The notes beneath the pieces were generated by a model, which did no database searches, had not been told where the DNA came from, and worked only from the letters and a program-made list of their open reading frames with translations. Below, piece by piece: positions 1 to 9,020 of a DNA stretch of 25,311 bases. A program made the translations under genes and the position numbers. Source of the stretch: Nemertoderma westbladi. Its lineage: Eukaryota > Xenacoelomorpha > Nemertodermatida > Nemertodermatidae. The stretch lies in contig JAUCBJ010000569.1 of assembly GCA_032718475.1 (NCBI GenBank), positions 1-25,311 of the forward strand, in the 5' to 3' direction. Every line of letters starts with the position of its first letter. The first letter of the stretch is position 1.

Positions 1-138
1 TTTTTAATATAGCAACATTGAAATATATATTTATAACATAACACATATACATATACATATAGCAGAGTAACATTTAAGATATAACACATTGTAACACATA
101 AGATATAACACATTGTAACATTTCATTCAATTGTCTAA

Positions 139-897
139 TTATCTTCTGCACTGTCTCGCATTAACTGTACGACTGTTACTGTTCATAATCCTAGGTAGAT
201 ATACAACAGTTGCTGGAGATATAACTTTTCCATTCCCTACTCTGATTTTCTGTCCATTTTCATTGTCATTCTCCTCTGATGCTTCCTCACTGTCATCGCT
301 TCCCTCCTTTGATTCTTCCTCACTGTCATCGCTACTCTCCTCCGATTCATCCTCATCACTCTCATTTCCTTCATTATCACTCTCCTTATGCGAATGTTTC
401 TGCATTTCATTCAATTGTCTAATTATTTTCTGCAATTTATTTTTATTTCCTAATACATGTCTTAATATCTCCTCATTATCTGAGTCATTATCCTCACCAC
501 TTTCATGTTCCTCGACTTCTTTCTCGCTCTCATTTTCTTCACCACCACTCTCATTTTCTTCTTTCTCTATCTCACTCTCCGTTTCATCATTCTCACTTTC
601 CTCTGATTTATTCTCTTCCTCACTCTCATCGTCCTTTTCACTATGTGGCTGTTTCTGTATATTCTTCAAAATATTCATGATTTTCTCGAATTTATGTTTC
701 ATCATTTGTTTAATCTCTAGAAAATCACTCTCAACTCTCTTTTTGTTTTCTTCTTCACTAAAAATATCATCATTATTTTTTAATTTCTTTGGTAATGGTT
801 CCATTACACCTTCCTTTCTATGTATACTCATATGACGGGATATACTGTCTCGTCTCATTTCTTTATTACAAACCAAACATCTTTCATAGCTAGGCAT
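139..897 (-). CDS. Acidic protein with one N-terminal C2H2-like zinc finger
   Basis: An intact 252-residue frame begins with ATG at 897 and has a TATA box about 140 bp upstream. Residues 7-26 form a single finger with the pattern C-x2-C-x11-H-x3-H, slightly tighter than the usual x12. The rest is low-complexity acidic sequence (Glu, Asp, Ser, Asn) broken by two related basic/helical segments: one around residues 68-82 ending in NIQKQPHSEKD, the other around 150-170 ending in NEMQKHSHKESD. Each is followed by an acidic tract, so the protein looks built from duplicated helix-plus-acid modules. I recognise no family. The finger may bind DNA or protein, and the acidic tail resembles an activation or chaperone-like region, but that is inference. 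The C-terminal 20 residues are odd: a third copy of the helical segment sits just downstream in another frame. No introns are needed. Confidence 0.6.
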   Translation of the reverse strand: MPSYERCLVCNKEMRRDSISRHMSIHRKEGVMEPLPKKLKNNDDIFSEEENKKRVESDFLEIKQMMKHKFEKIMNILKNIQKQPHSEKDDESEEENKSEESENDETESEIEKEENESGGEENESEKEVEEHESGEDNDSDNEEILRHVLGNKNKLQKIIRQLNEMQKHSHKESDNEGNESDEDESEESSDDSEEESKEGSDDSEEASEENDNENGQKIRVGNGKVISPATVVYLPRIMNSNSRTVNARQCRR

Positions 898-1036
898 TAT
901 ATAGCAATGTCAATTGATATTATGAATTTTCGCTGAATGATTTTACAAAATTTTAAATAAATAAAACTTTTATGAAAATAAATAAAACTTTTAAAAATAA
1001 AAATTAGAGAATGAATGAGAATGCGGTGAATGGGGG

Positions 1037-1044
1037 CTTTTATA
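1037..1044 (-). promoter_or_regulatory. TATA box of the acidic zinc-finger gene
   Basis: On the minus strand the sequence reads TATAAAAG, flanked by a C-rich stretch. It lies 140 bp upstream of the ATG at 897, which gives a 5'UTR of roughly 110 nt if transcription starts about 30 bp downstream. An identical octamer precedes the zinc-finger array gene at 21108-21115. Confidence 0.6.
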
Positions 1045-1148
1045 GAGGGAGGCTAGAATGGAGTTGTGAAAAAAGAATAATCTATTGTAAACCAGATGTT
1101 TCTTGAATTTTTCTCAGGCGTATTTAACAATAAAGTGGGTGAAGGTGA

Positions 1149-1850
1149 GGCTGTGGTTGTGGCTGTGGTTGTGGCTGTGGTTGAGGCTGTGGCTGTGGTT
1201 GTGGCTGTGGCTGTGGTGTGGCTGTGGCTGTGGCTGTGGCTGTGGTGTGGCTGTGGCTGTGGTTGTGGCTGTGGTTGTGGCTGTGGTTGTGGCTGTGGCT
1301 GTGGCTGTGGCTGTGGCTGTGGTTGTGGCTGTGGCTGTGGTTGTGGCTGTGGCTGTGGCTGTGGTTGTGGCTGTGGTTGTGGCTGTGGTTGTGGCTGTGG
1401 CTGTGGTTGTGGCTGTGGTTGTGGCTGTGGTTGTGGCTGTGGCTGTGGTTGTGGTTGTGGCTGTGGCTGTGGCTGTGGCTGTGGCTGTGGTTGTGGCTGT
1501 GGCTGTGGCTGTGGCTGTGGCTGTGGCTGTGGCTGTGGTTGTGGCTGTGGCTGTGGCTGTGGCTGTGGTTGTGGCTGTGGCTGTGGCTGTGGCTGTGGCT
1601 GTGGCTGTGGTTGTGGCTGTGGCTGTGGCTGTGGCTGTGGTTGTGGCTGTGGCTGTGGTTGTGGCTGTGGCTGTGGTTGTGGCTGTGGCTGTGGTTGTGG
1701 CTGTGGCTGTGGTTGTGGCTGTGGCTGTGGCTGTGGTGTGGCTGTGGCTGTGGCTGTGGTTGTGGCTGTGGCTGTGGCTGTGGCTGTGGCTGTGGCTGTG
1801 GCTGTGGCTGTGGCTGTGGCTGTGGTTGTGGATGTGGCTGTGGTTGTGGG
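1149..1850. repeat. GGCTGT/GGTTGT hexanucleotide microsatellite, 0.7 kb
   Basis: About 117 hexamers of GGCTGT are interspersed with GGTTGT variants, with a few register slips (near 1217, 1246 and 1736). Neither hexamer contains a stop codon in any of the six frames, so long frames of Cys-Gly, Trp-Leu or Ala-Val repeats on plus (Pro-Gln, His-Ser/Asn or Thr-Ala on minus) arise without meaning. The tract lies directly upstream of the TATA box at 1037. The regularly spaced GG pairs on one strand could allow two-tier quadruplexes. Confidence 0.97.
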
Positions 1851-1920
1851 GAGTGCCTCAGGTCTTAAATCAGAGTCTTACAAATTCGAACGTTAACGAA
1901 CAAATTCAAACGTTGCTGTT

Positions 1921-1988
1921 CCACCTTGGTGTAGTGGTTGCTTTGAATTCACATCTCCCGCATGTCATGGGTTCAACCCTCACATGGA
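1921..1988 (+). mobile_element. tRNA-derived SINE head
   Basis: The stretch carries an RNA polymerase III A-box-like TTGGTGTAGTGG near its start and a B-box-like GGGTTCAACCC near its end, at tRNA spacing. The acceptor ends do not pair, so it is not a functional tRNA. It continues into the direct repeat starting at 1993, which may be the SINE body. A related head sits on the minus strand at 14281-14370; both share a GAATT(C/T)ACATCTC stretch between the boxes. Confidence 0.65.
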
Positions 1989-1992
1989 CTTG

Positions 1993-2338
1993 ACATGTGG
2001 TGTTTTGGGTAGGGCTTTGTTGTTGAGCTAATGCATGCGTAAACCGCTTCATAAAGTACAATATGAAAGAATGCAAACTATTGCAAGAGCAGATGTTTAT
2101 TCTAATTTCTTGGATGAATTGATGTAATAACGAAGCTATAGGTTTGAATAATTTAAACTCTATGGCAGGTCCCATTCACGCAGGCCCCATTCACGCATTG
2201 ATGTTTGGGTTAGTCATGCTACAGTTAATAAGAGCCTAACGACCGCAGATTATTGAGGGATGACTCGGGGCCAAACTGGGGCCACTTTATTTTTGTGTGA
2301 GGGTAATTTATGTTTTGGGCCTCGATTGCGTCTTTATA
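1993..2338 (+). repeat. Direct repeat, copy 1 (upstream of the CHHC gene)
   Basis: Two blocks, about 1993-2150 and 2271-2338, recur in the same order at 2867-3020 and 3029-3095. Near-identical words include TTCTTGGATGAATTGATG and GGGCCACTTTATTTTTGTG. This copy has about 120 bp between the blocks that the second copy lacks, including a small tandem pair of CCCATTCACGCA. It follows the SINE head, so it may be the SINE body or a separate duplicated segment. Confidence 0.8.
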
Positions 2339-2446
2339 TTTCATTGTAGAGTATAACTCAACAAGGGGTTCCATGGGATGCTTAATCCTTCACGCATGCC
2401 ATACCAAAAACTATGGTTCTGTTTGAAATGTTAAGGTGGACCTTTC

Positions 2447-2456
2447 TATATAAATA
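2447..2456 (+). promoter_or_regulatory. TATA box of the GTSF1-like gene
   Basis: TATATAAATA lies 116 bp upstream of the ATG at 2563 and predicts a 5'UTR of about 85 nt. No splice acceptor is evident between it and the ATG, which fits an intronless transcription unit. Confidence 0.45.
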
Positions 2457-2562
2457 AAACCATGTAAAGTTAGATCATTATCTCTAAAAATATTAAGTGA
2501 GGTTTTTAAAAGTTTTTTAAAAAGTATATCTCAATAAATTTTGTTTTTTGTCTTTTGTTACT

Positions 2563-2805
2563 ATGGAATATTTCATATGTCCTTATGATGCCACACACAG
2601 AATTCATTCAGAAAAATATGTTACGCATTTAAGAAAATGTCGTAAGAACTTTTCGAATCAAAAAATGGTTCAGTGTCCTTTTCAACCCGCACACAGCTTT
2701 AGAGAAGCTGAAAAGGATCACCATTTGCGGTTTTGCGAATATAGGTCCAGGAACTCAATTTTTCATATATTAAAAGAACAGAAAAAAGAAGAGAAAAAAG
2801 AATAG
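2563..2805 (+). CDS. Two-finger CHHC zinc protein, GTSF1/U11-48K type
   Basis: This is an 80-residue frame from the first ATG (2563). It contains two CHHC zinc fingers with exact C-x5-H-x9-H-x3-C spacing: Cys6, His12, His22, Cys26 and Cys38, His44, His54, Cys58. The CPY and CPF starts and the KCRKN linker match the paired fingers of gametocyte-specific factor 1 (GTSF1, Asterix in flies). Members of that family assist PIWI proteins in the piRNA pathway; the fingers bind RNA. U11-48K and TRM13 carry a single finger of this type, so GTSF1 is the closest fit. It is about half the usual GTSF1 length: the acidic C-terminal part that contacts PIWI is absent and is replaced by a short Lys/Glu tail within a purine-rich run. 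It lies between two copies of a direct repeat. It could be a real minimal gene, a truncated duplicate or a mobile-element passenger. Confidence 0.7.
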   Translation: MEYFICPYDATHRIHSEKYVTHLRKCRKNFSNQKMVQCPFQPAHSFREAEKDHHLRFCEYRSRNSIFHILKEQKKEEKKE

Positions 2806-2866
2806 AAAGAAGAGAAGAAGGGAGAATGTTCAATGGCGTGGGGAGAAGAGGTGTGGGATTATTGAT

Positions 2867-3095
2867 CACATGGTGTTTGGGTAGGGGTTTGTCTTTGAGT
2901 TAATATGCGCGTGGACTGCTTCATAAAGTATAACGCAAAAGAATACAAACTATTGCAAGAGTAGATGATTATTCTAATTTCTTGGATGAATTGATGTAAT
3001 AACGAAGCTATGGATTCAAAGGGATTAGTCAAACTGGGGCCACTTTATTTTTGTGTGAGGGTAATTTATGTTTTGGGTTTCGATTGTGTCTTTTT
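2867..3095 (+). repeat. Direct repeat, copy 2 (downstream of the CHHC gene)
   Basis: This is the second copy of the 1993-2338 repeat, with both blocks in the same order but about 120 bp missing between them. It begins inside the sequence matching the end of the SINE head (a CACATGG word), so it could be a 5'-truncated SINE. Divergence is modest, around one difference in ten bases by eye. It is followed by TATTG/TACTG-rich low-complexity DNA up to about 3220. Confidence 0.8.
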
Positions 3096-3249
3096 ATTTA
3101 ATTCTACCTTTACCTATTGTATGGCAAAAATAATACAAATGTATTGTATATTGTATTGTACTGTACTACGGTTCCTATTGTATTGTATATTTTATCTACT
3201 GTACCTACTGTAGTACAATTTATTCATCGCGCGTCCCTATCTGATTGAT

Positions 3250-3390
3250 TTGTGTCAAATTAAATTGCCTTTGGCAACATTATTTGATACAAATCGTTTG
3301 ATTAAACAATTAATTAATTGTTTAATCGACCAATTAATTAATTGATTAATTAATTAATGACCTACTTAACACCCAAGGTGTGAAGTAGGT
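3250..3390. repeat. Cluster of three inverted repeats
   Basis: Three consecutive fold-backs are present. At 3250-3295 an imperfect hairpin pairs TTTGTGTCAAAT with ATTTGATACAAA and encloses TTGCC-TTT-GGCAA. At 3300-3327 there is a perfect 28-bp AT-rich palindrome. At 3360-3390 a hairpin has ACCTACTT paired with AAGTAGGT and an inner ACACC/GGTGT. They may be termini of a small DNA transposon, but no target-site duplication was recognised. Confidence 0.7.
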
Positions 3391-4103
3391 CCAATTGTCG
3401 CCGAAATAGGGTAAACCATTACTACTATCGGACTTACGCTCTGTATTTAATCGAACGGTTTCAAAAAACGCGACTAAATAATATATTCTTCAGATTTTAT
3501 TAAATCAAGAGTTTATGTAAGTGAATCAATAAATATTGGCTTTAAGGTGGACTGACACTGGCACTGATAAAGAACTGGTAGGAAGATACGCAAGGGCCTA
3601 TGTACAATAAATGTAATCAAAATAAAATGAAGGCGAAGATATTAGTTGACCGATGCTGTCAGCTCATTATTAGGTTTCGCTAAAACCAAAAAATGCCTCC
3701 GAAAGAAGATAGAGCTAGTAGATCGACAATAGAGTGATGTAGTTCATATGATAGAAGAACAGTAATGTGTGATAGTGATCGCAAGGTATAACTAATTAAC
3801 AACTGTTAAGCAATATACTACAAACTTGTGTCATCCGAATGCATATCAGTCAAATCACGATAATGATAGTTTCGGGCCCTTAGTTAACATGTGATAAACT
3901 AAGGTATTGGTGGAATAGCAAAGGTGATTTAAACAAAATTATAATGTTGAATACTGATCATAATTACATATTTAGTAATTAATGGCACACTATAAAAGTG
4001 CTGTAACTTTAAAAAATAATATCCATGAATTGTAACCTTGACGGTGGGAAAGTTGATATTTCCATTTAAGTAATATATTTAACTTATTCGAGTTAAACTG
4101 TAT
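3391..4103. other. Intergenic, no gene seen
   Basis: AT-rich sequence without a convincing reading frame or splice-bounded exon. Its distal part must hold the DNAI2 3'UTR on the minus strand. I see no canonical AATAAA on the minus strand in the first 120 bp past the stop. Confidence 0.5.
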
Positions 4104-6434
4104 TTAATCTTCATTGTTTTCGATTTCATCAGCAGCGGTATCGTCAACCTCGTCGTCAAACTGTTTCTGTCTGTCTTCGACAGCTTTCTTCCCGCTTTCG
4201 ATTATTTCGTAAAACTCTTTCTCGGCCTTGGCAACCAGATCTTCTTCGAGTTCATCATCCACAACATCTTCGTCTTTATCCGCCGATTTCGTCAACTTCT
4301 CCTTGATTTTTAGTTCGCGTTGCCGCGCTTCTAGGATCTTCTCTCTTCTAGTTTCCCTTTCAAACATCCCGGTGATAACGGCCTTCTCGTTCCGCTGCAA
4401 AACAGACAAACTTTCGTTCAACTCCAAGAGATTCACAGTTCCCAACTGGGAACCTGTCGCCAAGTACTGCCCGTTATCCTGGATGCGAATCGACTGCAGA
4501 GCTTCGTCGCAGACTTGTAGACTGAGAACGGGGTCATTCTGTTTGAACAACAAGTCCCAGACGTCTAGAGTCCCGTCTCGTTTTGTCGTGTAGAACACGG
4601 CGGGACGCGACGGGGACCAACACGCGTCCGTTAAGTAAACGTTGTGGTACTTCGTCCACATAATAGATGAATCGTGAATATCTTCCGACCAAATACGAGC
4701 GGTCCAATCGCCGACCGTCAAGAAATTCTTAGTAAAAAATGGATTCCTTTGTAGAGCATATACCGGGCCGATATGCCCGTGAAAGGTGCCCACTATCTTA
4801 TCCTGAGGGGTTTTTGCTTTTCTGTTTCCTGCTATTATAACGCCCTCTTCCGTTCCTACCATGAACTTGGTAGGGATTGTGCTCTCCCATTCCAACACAG
4901 ACGAACCTTGCGCATTCGCTATTTCTCCTTTCTTCGATATATCTAGTACTAAAGTTTCCGTTGGTTCGCCTAGTTTCCGAATGTCCCACCACAGAATGCG
5001 ACCATCGGTAGAAGAACTGAAACACTCTGTCCCGGTTTTACTCGCCAACCAAACCACCTTGTAAGGCGGGTCTCTATGACTACTCTCTATTGGGGTCATG
5101 TCGACAGGCTGACTGCCCTTACGGGTGTCCCAGAAGGCCACCTGTCCGTTATACTGACCCCCAACTAGGACGTGAGGGTCCTTCGGGTTGTATTCGACGC
5201 AGACCAATGGAGAGACCGGTTTCAACGTAAATTCCGGGCGATTGGGATTCCCGATGTCCCAGATGTAGGAGTCTATTACGGTTGTGGGGTCGGAGCGTTG
5301 GAAGTCGAGGTTGCAGTAGGCGACGGCAATCTTCCGGTTGCCGTCCGGGTACCAACTCATGTGCGTCGCGGTTCGTTGCAGTTCGTTTGGATCCCGGAAG
5401 ACGTTGATCGTCTTGGCGGATGGCGACTCTCCGCTTGTGTCGATCTCCTCGGAGACGTAGTAGTTCTGGTAAATGTCCACCGATAAGTTCTGTTTTATGC
5501 AGCTCTCTATCGTGCCCCCCAACCCGGTTATAATCGGAGCGTAGGATTCCTCTTTCTCGACTTTCTTCCGGTATCGCGCTACCTGTTCGATCTCCACAGG
5601 GTTTATGTCTTTCGGCCATCCTCCTTCAGTGTGATTGACGCCACGGTTTTCGGTCGGATTGGATTCGGTACAGATTTCATGCTCGCTCATCTCTTGGGAT
5701 ACCTAAATAAAACAAAAAAATAAAGTAGAAACAATAAAATAATATTGAATCTATAACATAATGTATAAACTCTAATATAAATTAAGAAAGGACTATTATT
5801 CGAAAAAAAAGTAAGCGGAAAACACCATTTTTTTCACTCATTTTCAATTTGGCGAACTTCAACTATTCTGTCCGAGTGGTTGAGTTTTACACGAGATGGC
5901 AGGTTTTTAGCACGAGCGAAGCGAGTATTAAAATGCCAACGAGTGGTCTTAGTTTAAAAAAGACTTTTTTAAACGAATTTTCCACAAAATTAGTTAAAAA
6001 AATACTTTTTTAACTAATTTTCCTAAAAATTAGTTAAAAAAGTCTCAATTAATTAAAAAATAAATAATATTAAAAAAAAATAAAAAAAAATTTAAAAAAA
6101 GCCTCAATTAATTGTATTACTAATGAAGGTAAATGAGCAGGTTACAGTGGCACGTTATTCTAACCAAAACAATCACGGAGGTCAATATAGAACCGGTTAT
6201 AGTACTGATAGTTATATATATCTGAGAGTAATCAGCTGTTATTTGCTGTTAATTAGTTTCAACTCTACACTCACTTACCTGGGTACCAATGTCAACAGGG
6301 TTTCTCATAATTAAATTCCCTCCTAATGAGTCATCCGGTTGTATATCCACGTGTAACTCAGCGTGTCTGTCAGAGAAGTTACACTGTCTACCAAACTCGC
6401 TCCGTCTCTTAGTGTACACGTGCATTATCTCCAT
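4104..6434 (-). CDS. DNAI2: Axonemal dynein intermediate chain 2 (DNAI2), two exons
   Basis: This WD-repeat intermediate chain of ciliary outer dynein arms pairs with DNAI1 at the base of the arm and holds the heavy chains on the doublet. Exon 1 is 6279-6434 (52 codons) and ends CAG|GTAAGT. Exon 2 is 4104-5702, entered through a TTTTATTTAG acceptor. The intron (5703-6278) is phase 0. The joined protein has 584 residues, against about 605 in mammals, so it looks complete. Exon 1 carries the family N-terminus ([14 protein letters not shown], then RNPVDIGTQ). Exon 2 continues with the conserved [16 protein letters not shown] segment and a WD propeller marked by [31 protein letters not shown] and LDVWDL. 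A charged helical tail with [19 protein letters not shown] ends it. A single intron is far fewer than in vertebrates. An ATG at 5690 within exon 2 also opens a long frame, but the upstream exon clearly belongs. An X-box lies 114 bp upstream of the ATG. Confidence 0.95.
6135..6245 (+). repeat. Dispersed repeat, copy A (in the DNAI2 intron)
   Basis: Begins GAGCAGGTTACAGTG(G/A)CACG, continues with TAACCAAAACAAT, and after a diverged middle ends GAGAGTAATCAGCTGTTATTTGC. The same two ends recur at 9652-9752, and the first part recurs twice at 23292-23394. Such ends-conserved short copies fit a small non-autonomous mobile element. Confidence 0.75.
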
Positions 6435-6547
6435 GGTTACAGCTTAGTATTATAAAACCGATGGGTGAAAACGAAGTCCAGAGAATAGTCGTTCCGAATA
6501 TGACCGCTGACCTATCAATTACTACCTTAATTAAGTACTGCAATGCA

Positions 6548-6561
6548 GTTACCCTTGCAAC
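6548..6561 (-). promoter_or_regulatory. X-box (RFX site) upstream of DNAI2
   Basis: The minus strand reads GTTGCAAGGGTAAC, two X-box half-sites (GTTGCA, GGTAAC) with a 2-bp spacer. It is one base off the consensus GTNRCC-N2-RGYAAC in its weaker half. It sits 114 bp upstream of the DNAI2 ATG, the position expected for RFX-driven ciliary genes. Confidence 0.6.
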
Positions 6562-7534
6562 TCATTATTAATATTATTGTTGTTATACTTGGGTATGATA
6601 TTCGTTTCTTGTCAATTTCTAGAAAATTTCATTTATGACTCTACCGGTCTATTTTGATTGAATGCAAACCGATACAAGTGCAACAAGTGGTATCCTCTTT
6701 CAGTTTTATGCAGCCAAAAATACACAGTAGTACCTTCATCTGAATATCTACAGAGTTTTGGAGCAATTAATAATCGATTTGATTGCACTAATGAAATATT
6801 TAATTCTGGTTTTGAAATTAATTAGCTACTTGTCTGAGTTTTTAGGTTCTGAGTAGAAAAGTCGACAGGTGACCGCCAGCTACCTGCTGGTTTCTATTGT
6901 CCAGGTGTACACAATATATAATCGCATGGAAACGGGGAGATTTGTTGGCAGCTATAAAGTAGTTTTTGATTGACTGATAGTTATATTATTTGGCGCAATA
7001 ACATATTCAATAATCCATAGAAACAGAGATAGGTAAATCCTATATGTACTATCTGCAGTATATAATCGGTGCCTAGCAACAGGTAACGCCATATACCAGG
7101 ATGCACTTCTTACATCATTAGCTCTCTCTAGCTAGTCCTCCGGTATTATAGTGGTAAATATTCAATAAAACTGCATATTCTTACAGGTGCTTATTGCATT
7201 TTACCTGTTTTATATAGTATAATAATATGATGAAATTGTTCATAGTTTAAATATGGAAACACAACAGTACGTACACATATAATCTACAGTAAATCGACAC
7301 AAATATTCAATAAATGTATTTTATAAGGAAACAAATAATAATGAGTTATTTGAAAGATAATTTTTTGTAGAGCTCCTTAAAATTAATTGTAGTAAGATTA
7401 TTGCTGTATCGCTATTGAATTTAGGTTTTACTTACAGTACATAATAAAAGATAGTATTTCATTATTATAGGCATTAGGCAATGGTGCAGTAGAAACTGTC
7501 AAGAATTTATTCCGGACTGAAAATAAATGTAAAC
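6562..7534. other. Divergent intergenic region between DNAI2 and the coiled-coil gene
   Basis: No reading frame of note. The region separates two head-to-head genes and should hold both promoters. No TATA box is convincing. Within it is a second X-box-like site at 7068-7080. A possible 5'UTR splice acceptor (ATTATTATAG) ends near 7470, 65 bp before the coiled-coil ATG. Confidence 0.5.
7068..7080 (+). promoter_or_regulatory. X-box-like site upstream of the coiled-coil gene
   Basis: GGTGCC-T-AGCAAC has one full RGYAAC half and one half with a single mismatch to GTNRCC, separated by a single base. It lies 455 bp upstream of the coiled-coil gene ATG and could serve either divergent gene. It is weaker than the site at 6548. 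Confidence 0.4.
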
Positions 7535-8515
7535 ATGGCGGGCCGATATCGATCGCAGCGGTCCAGACGAAGTAGTTTCGCAGAGTATGGCGATCCGAGT
7601 CCGCGAAATCGGTTGATTCGACGGCCGCTGTTCCCCCAGATAGCGATGCAGGAACGCATGGAGGCGAACCCGGAGAGCATAGAGAACTACGTTCTGTACG
7701 GGGAAGGGATGATACCGATGAACTACTGGTGGATGAGGGGCAGCGAGTGGGCCGGTCATCGGATACCGCCGCACGGGGAAGGAGCTACGGAAACCGAGGA
7801 TTCATTAAATCAATCGCAGATTGATAGCTACGATATGAAAATTAAAGAACTCTTGGCCATTATAGAGGCGCTTAAAAAGGAGAACGCCAATAAACAAAGG
7901 CTTATAGATGAGTTAGAAGAAAGGTTGAGAAAGAAGGAAGTAGGAAAAGCGAAAGAAGCTAAAAAGGAGACGGAAAAACGGTTAGAAGCTGAGAAACTTT
8001 ACAGCGAGTTGAATTCCGCTATGGAAGATAAACTCAAACATATTGAGGATATAACCGGACAGTATGAGTCCACCTTAGCTAAACTTACAGAAAGTCATAG
8101 CGAAGCTCTCGCAGATAAAGATCGAGAGATTCACGATAAAGATGATGTCATAAGAAGGTTGAAAAAACAGTTGGCTGACACAATGGGAAATAGTTCCTCG
8201 CAAAGACAAAGTCAAATCGACGAACTCACTAAAATAATTAGTAAACTACAAGAGGACATAGAAATATTGAAACTGAAACTAAATAGTATAAAAGGTCAGA
8301 ACAAGTCCGGTCAGTGCAAGAAATGTTTGGAGATGCAGGACGAATTAGATTTCCTTTACAGACGTTTGAAGACTAAAGATATTGAGATTGACGATTTAAA
8401 GAGTAAGTTTACAAAATGCGAGAAAGTTCTCCAAGAACAAGAAGAATTAATCAAAATGTTTGGAGAAAGAACTGGACAAAGGATCGTATTATCCCGCCAT
8501 CCAGCAAGAGTTTAA
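7535..8515 (+). CDS. Coiled-coil protein, unidentified
   Basis: A 326-residue uninterrupted frame starts at an ATG in good context (AACATGG). Residues 1-35 are basic (MAGRYRSQRSRRSS). Residues 45-80 are aromatic and probably folded, with YVLYGEGMIPMNYWWMRGSEW. From about residue 95 to the end it is almost entirely heptad-rich coiled coil with many Lys and Glu, interrupted near residue 262 by a Cys-x2-Cys pair (GQCKKCLEMQDEL) and a later lone Cys in FTKCEK. I do not recognise a named family. It lies head-to-head with DNAI2 and tail-to-head with the ANKRD45-like gene, which suggests (by inference only) a ciliary or centrosomal role. No intron is needed in the coding part; one in the 5'UTR is possible. 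An AATAAA lies at about 8976, just before the next gene. Confidence 0.8.
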   Translation: MAGRYRSQRSRRSSFAEYGDPSPRNRLIRRPLFPQIAMQERMEANPESIENYVLYGEGMIPMNYWWMRGSEWAGHRIPPHGEGATETEDSLNQSQIDSYDMKIKELLAIIEALKKENANKQRLIDELEERLRKKEVGKAKEAKKETEKRLEAEKLYSELNSAMEDKLKHIEDITGQYESTLAKLTESHSEALADKDREIHDKDDVIRRLKKQLADTMGNSSSQRQSQIDELTKIISKLQEDIEILKLKLNSIKGQNKSGQCKKCLEMQDELDFLYRRLKTKDIEIDDLKSKFTKCEKVLQEQEELIKMFGERTGQRIVLSRHPARV

Positions 8516-9020
8516 ATTAACTCAAACATTTCTGGTATATTTTTTCGATAATAATAATTTATTGGTGTTTTAAACGACAATCCAGGTTGCAAAATCTAAC
8601 GAAATATATATAATATAGAAAAATGTATGTATATGTGCATAATATTAATTTATCAATTATAGTGCACGTTGTTTCATTAATTATTTTTTCCGTGTTTTTC
8701 TCTCAAAGAATCAGTTTCTGTCGCTTGTCAATTTATCAGATAATTTAGATAATTTGGGTTAACATTGGAAGGCAATCAAATATAAAATCACAAAGAAATG
8801 TTAATCAGCTGTTTTAATTAAAAAAAAAATAAGAAGAATTATAGACAATCTGCTTCTGCACTCCAGATATTACAATCATTTCATAATTTTATGAGCAAAA
8901 TATAAAATTAGGCCGTATACTAGAAATGTTAAGAAATAATTAATAACTATTAAGATCAATATTGATAAGTAATACAATAAAAAAAAGGAACTTTATAGTC
9001 AGGATTTCTGTTAGAAAGCC
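8516..9020. other. Short intergenic gap, 3'UTR and promoter region
   Basis: AT-rich, with no reading frame. It includes an AATAAA within an A-run near 8976 that could end the coiled-coil transcript 40 bp before the next ATG. No X-box or TATA box was recognised for the downstream gene. Confidence 0.5.

Noticed and set aside
131-835. Ser/Leu/Phe-rich frame opposite the acidic zinc-finger gene
   Set aside because: It is the antisense of the acidic coding sequence; the minus strand has the finger, the ATG and the TATA box.
1921-1988. A functional tRNA gene
   Set aside because: The A- and B-box motifs are present but the acceptor and anticodon stems do not pair; a SINE head fits better.
1096-1993. 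Long plus-strand frames of Cys-Gly, Trp-Leu and Ala-Val repeats
   Set aside because: They are the unavoidable readings of a stop-free hexamer repeat; no unique coding sequence is attached.
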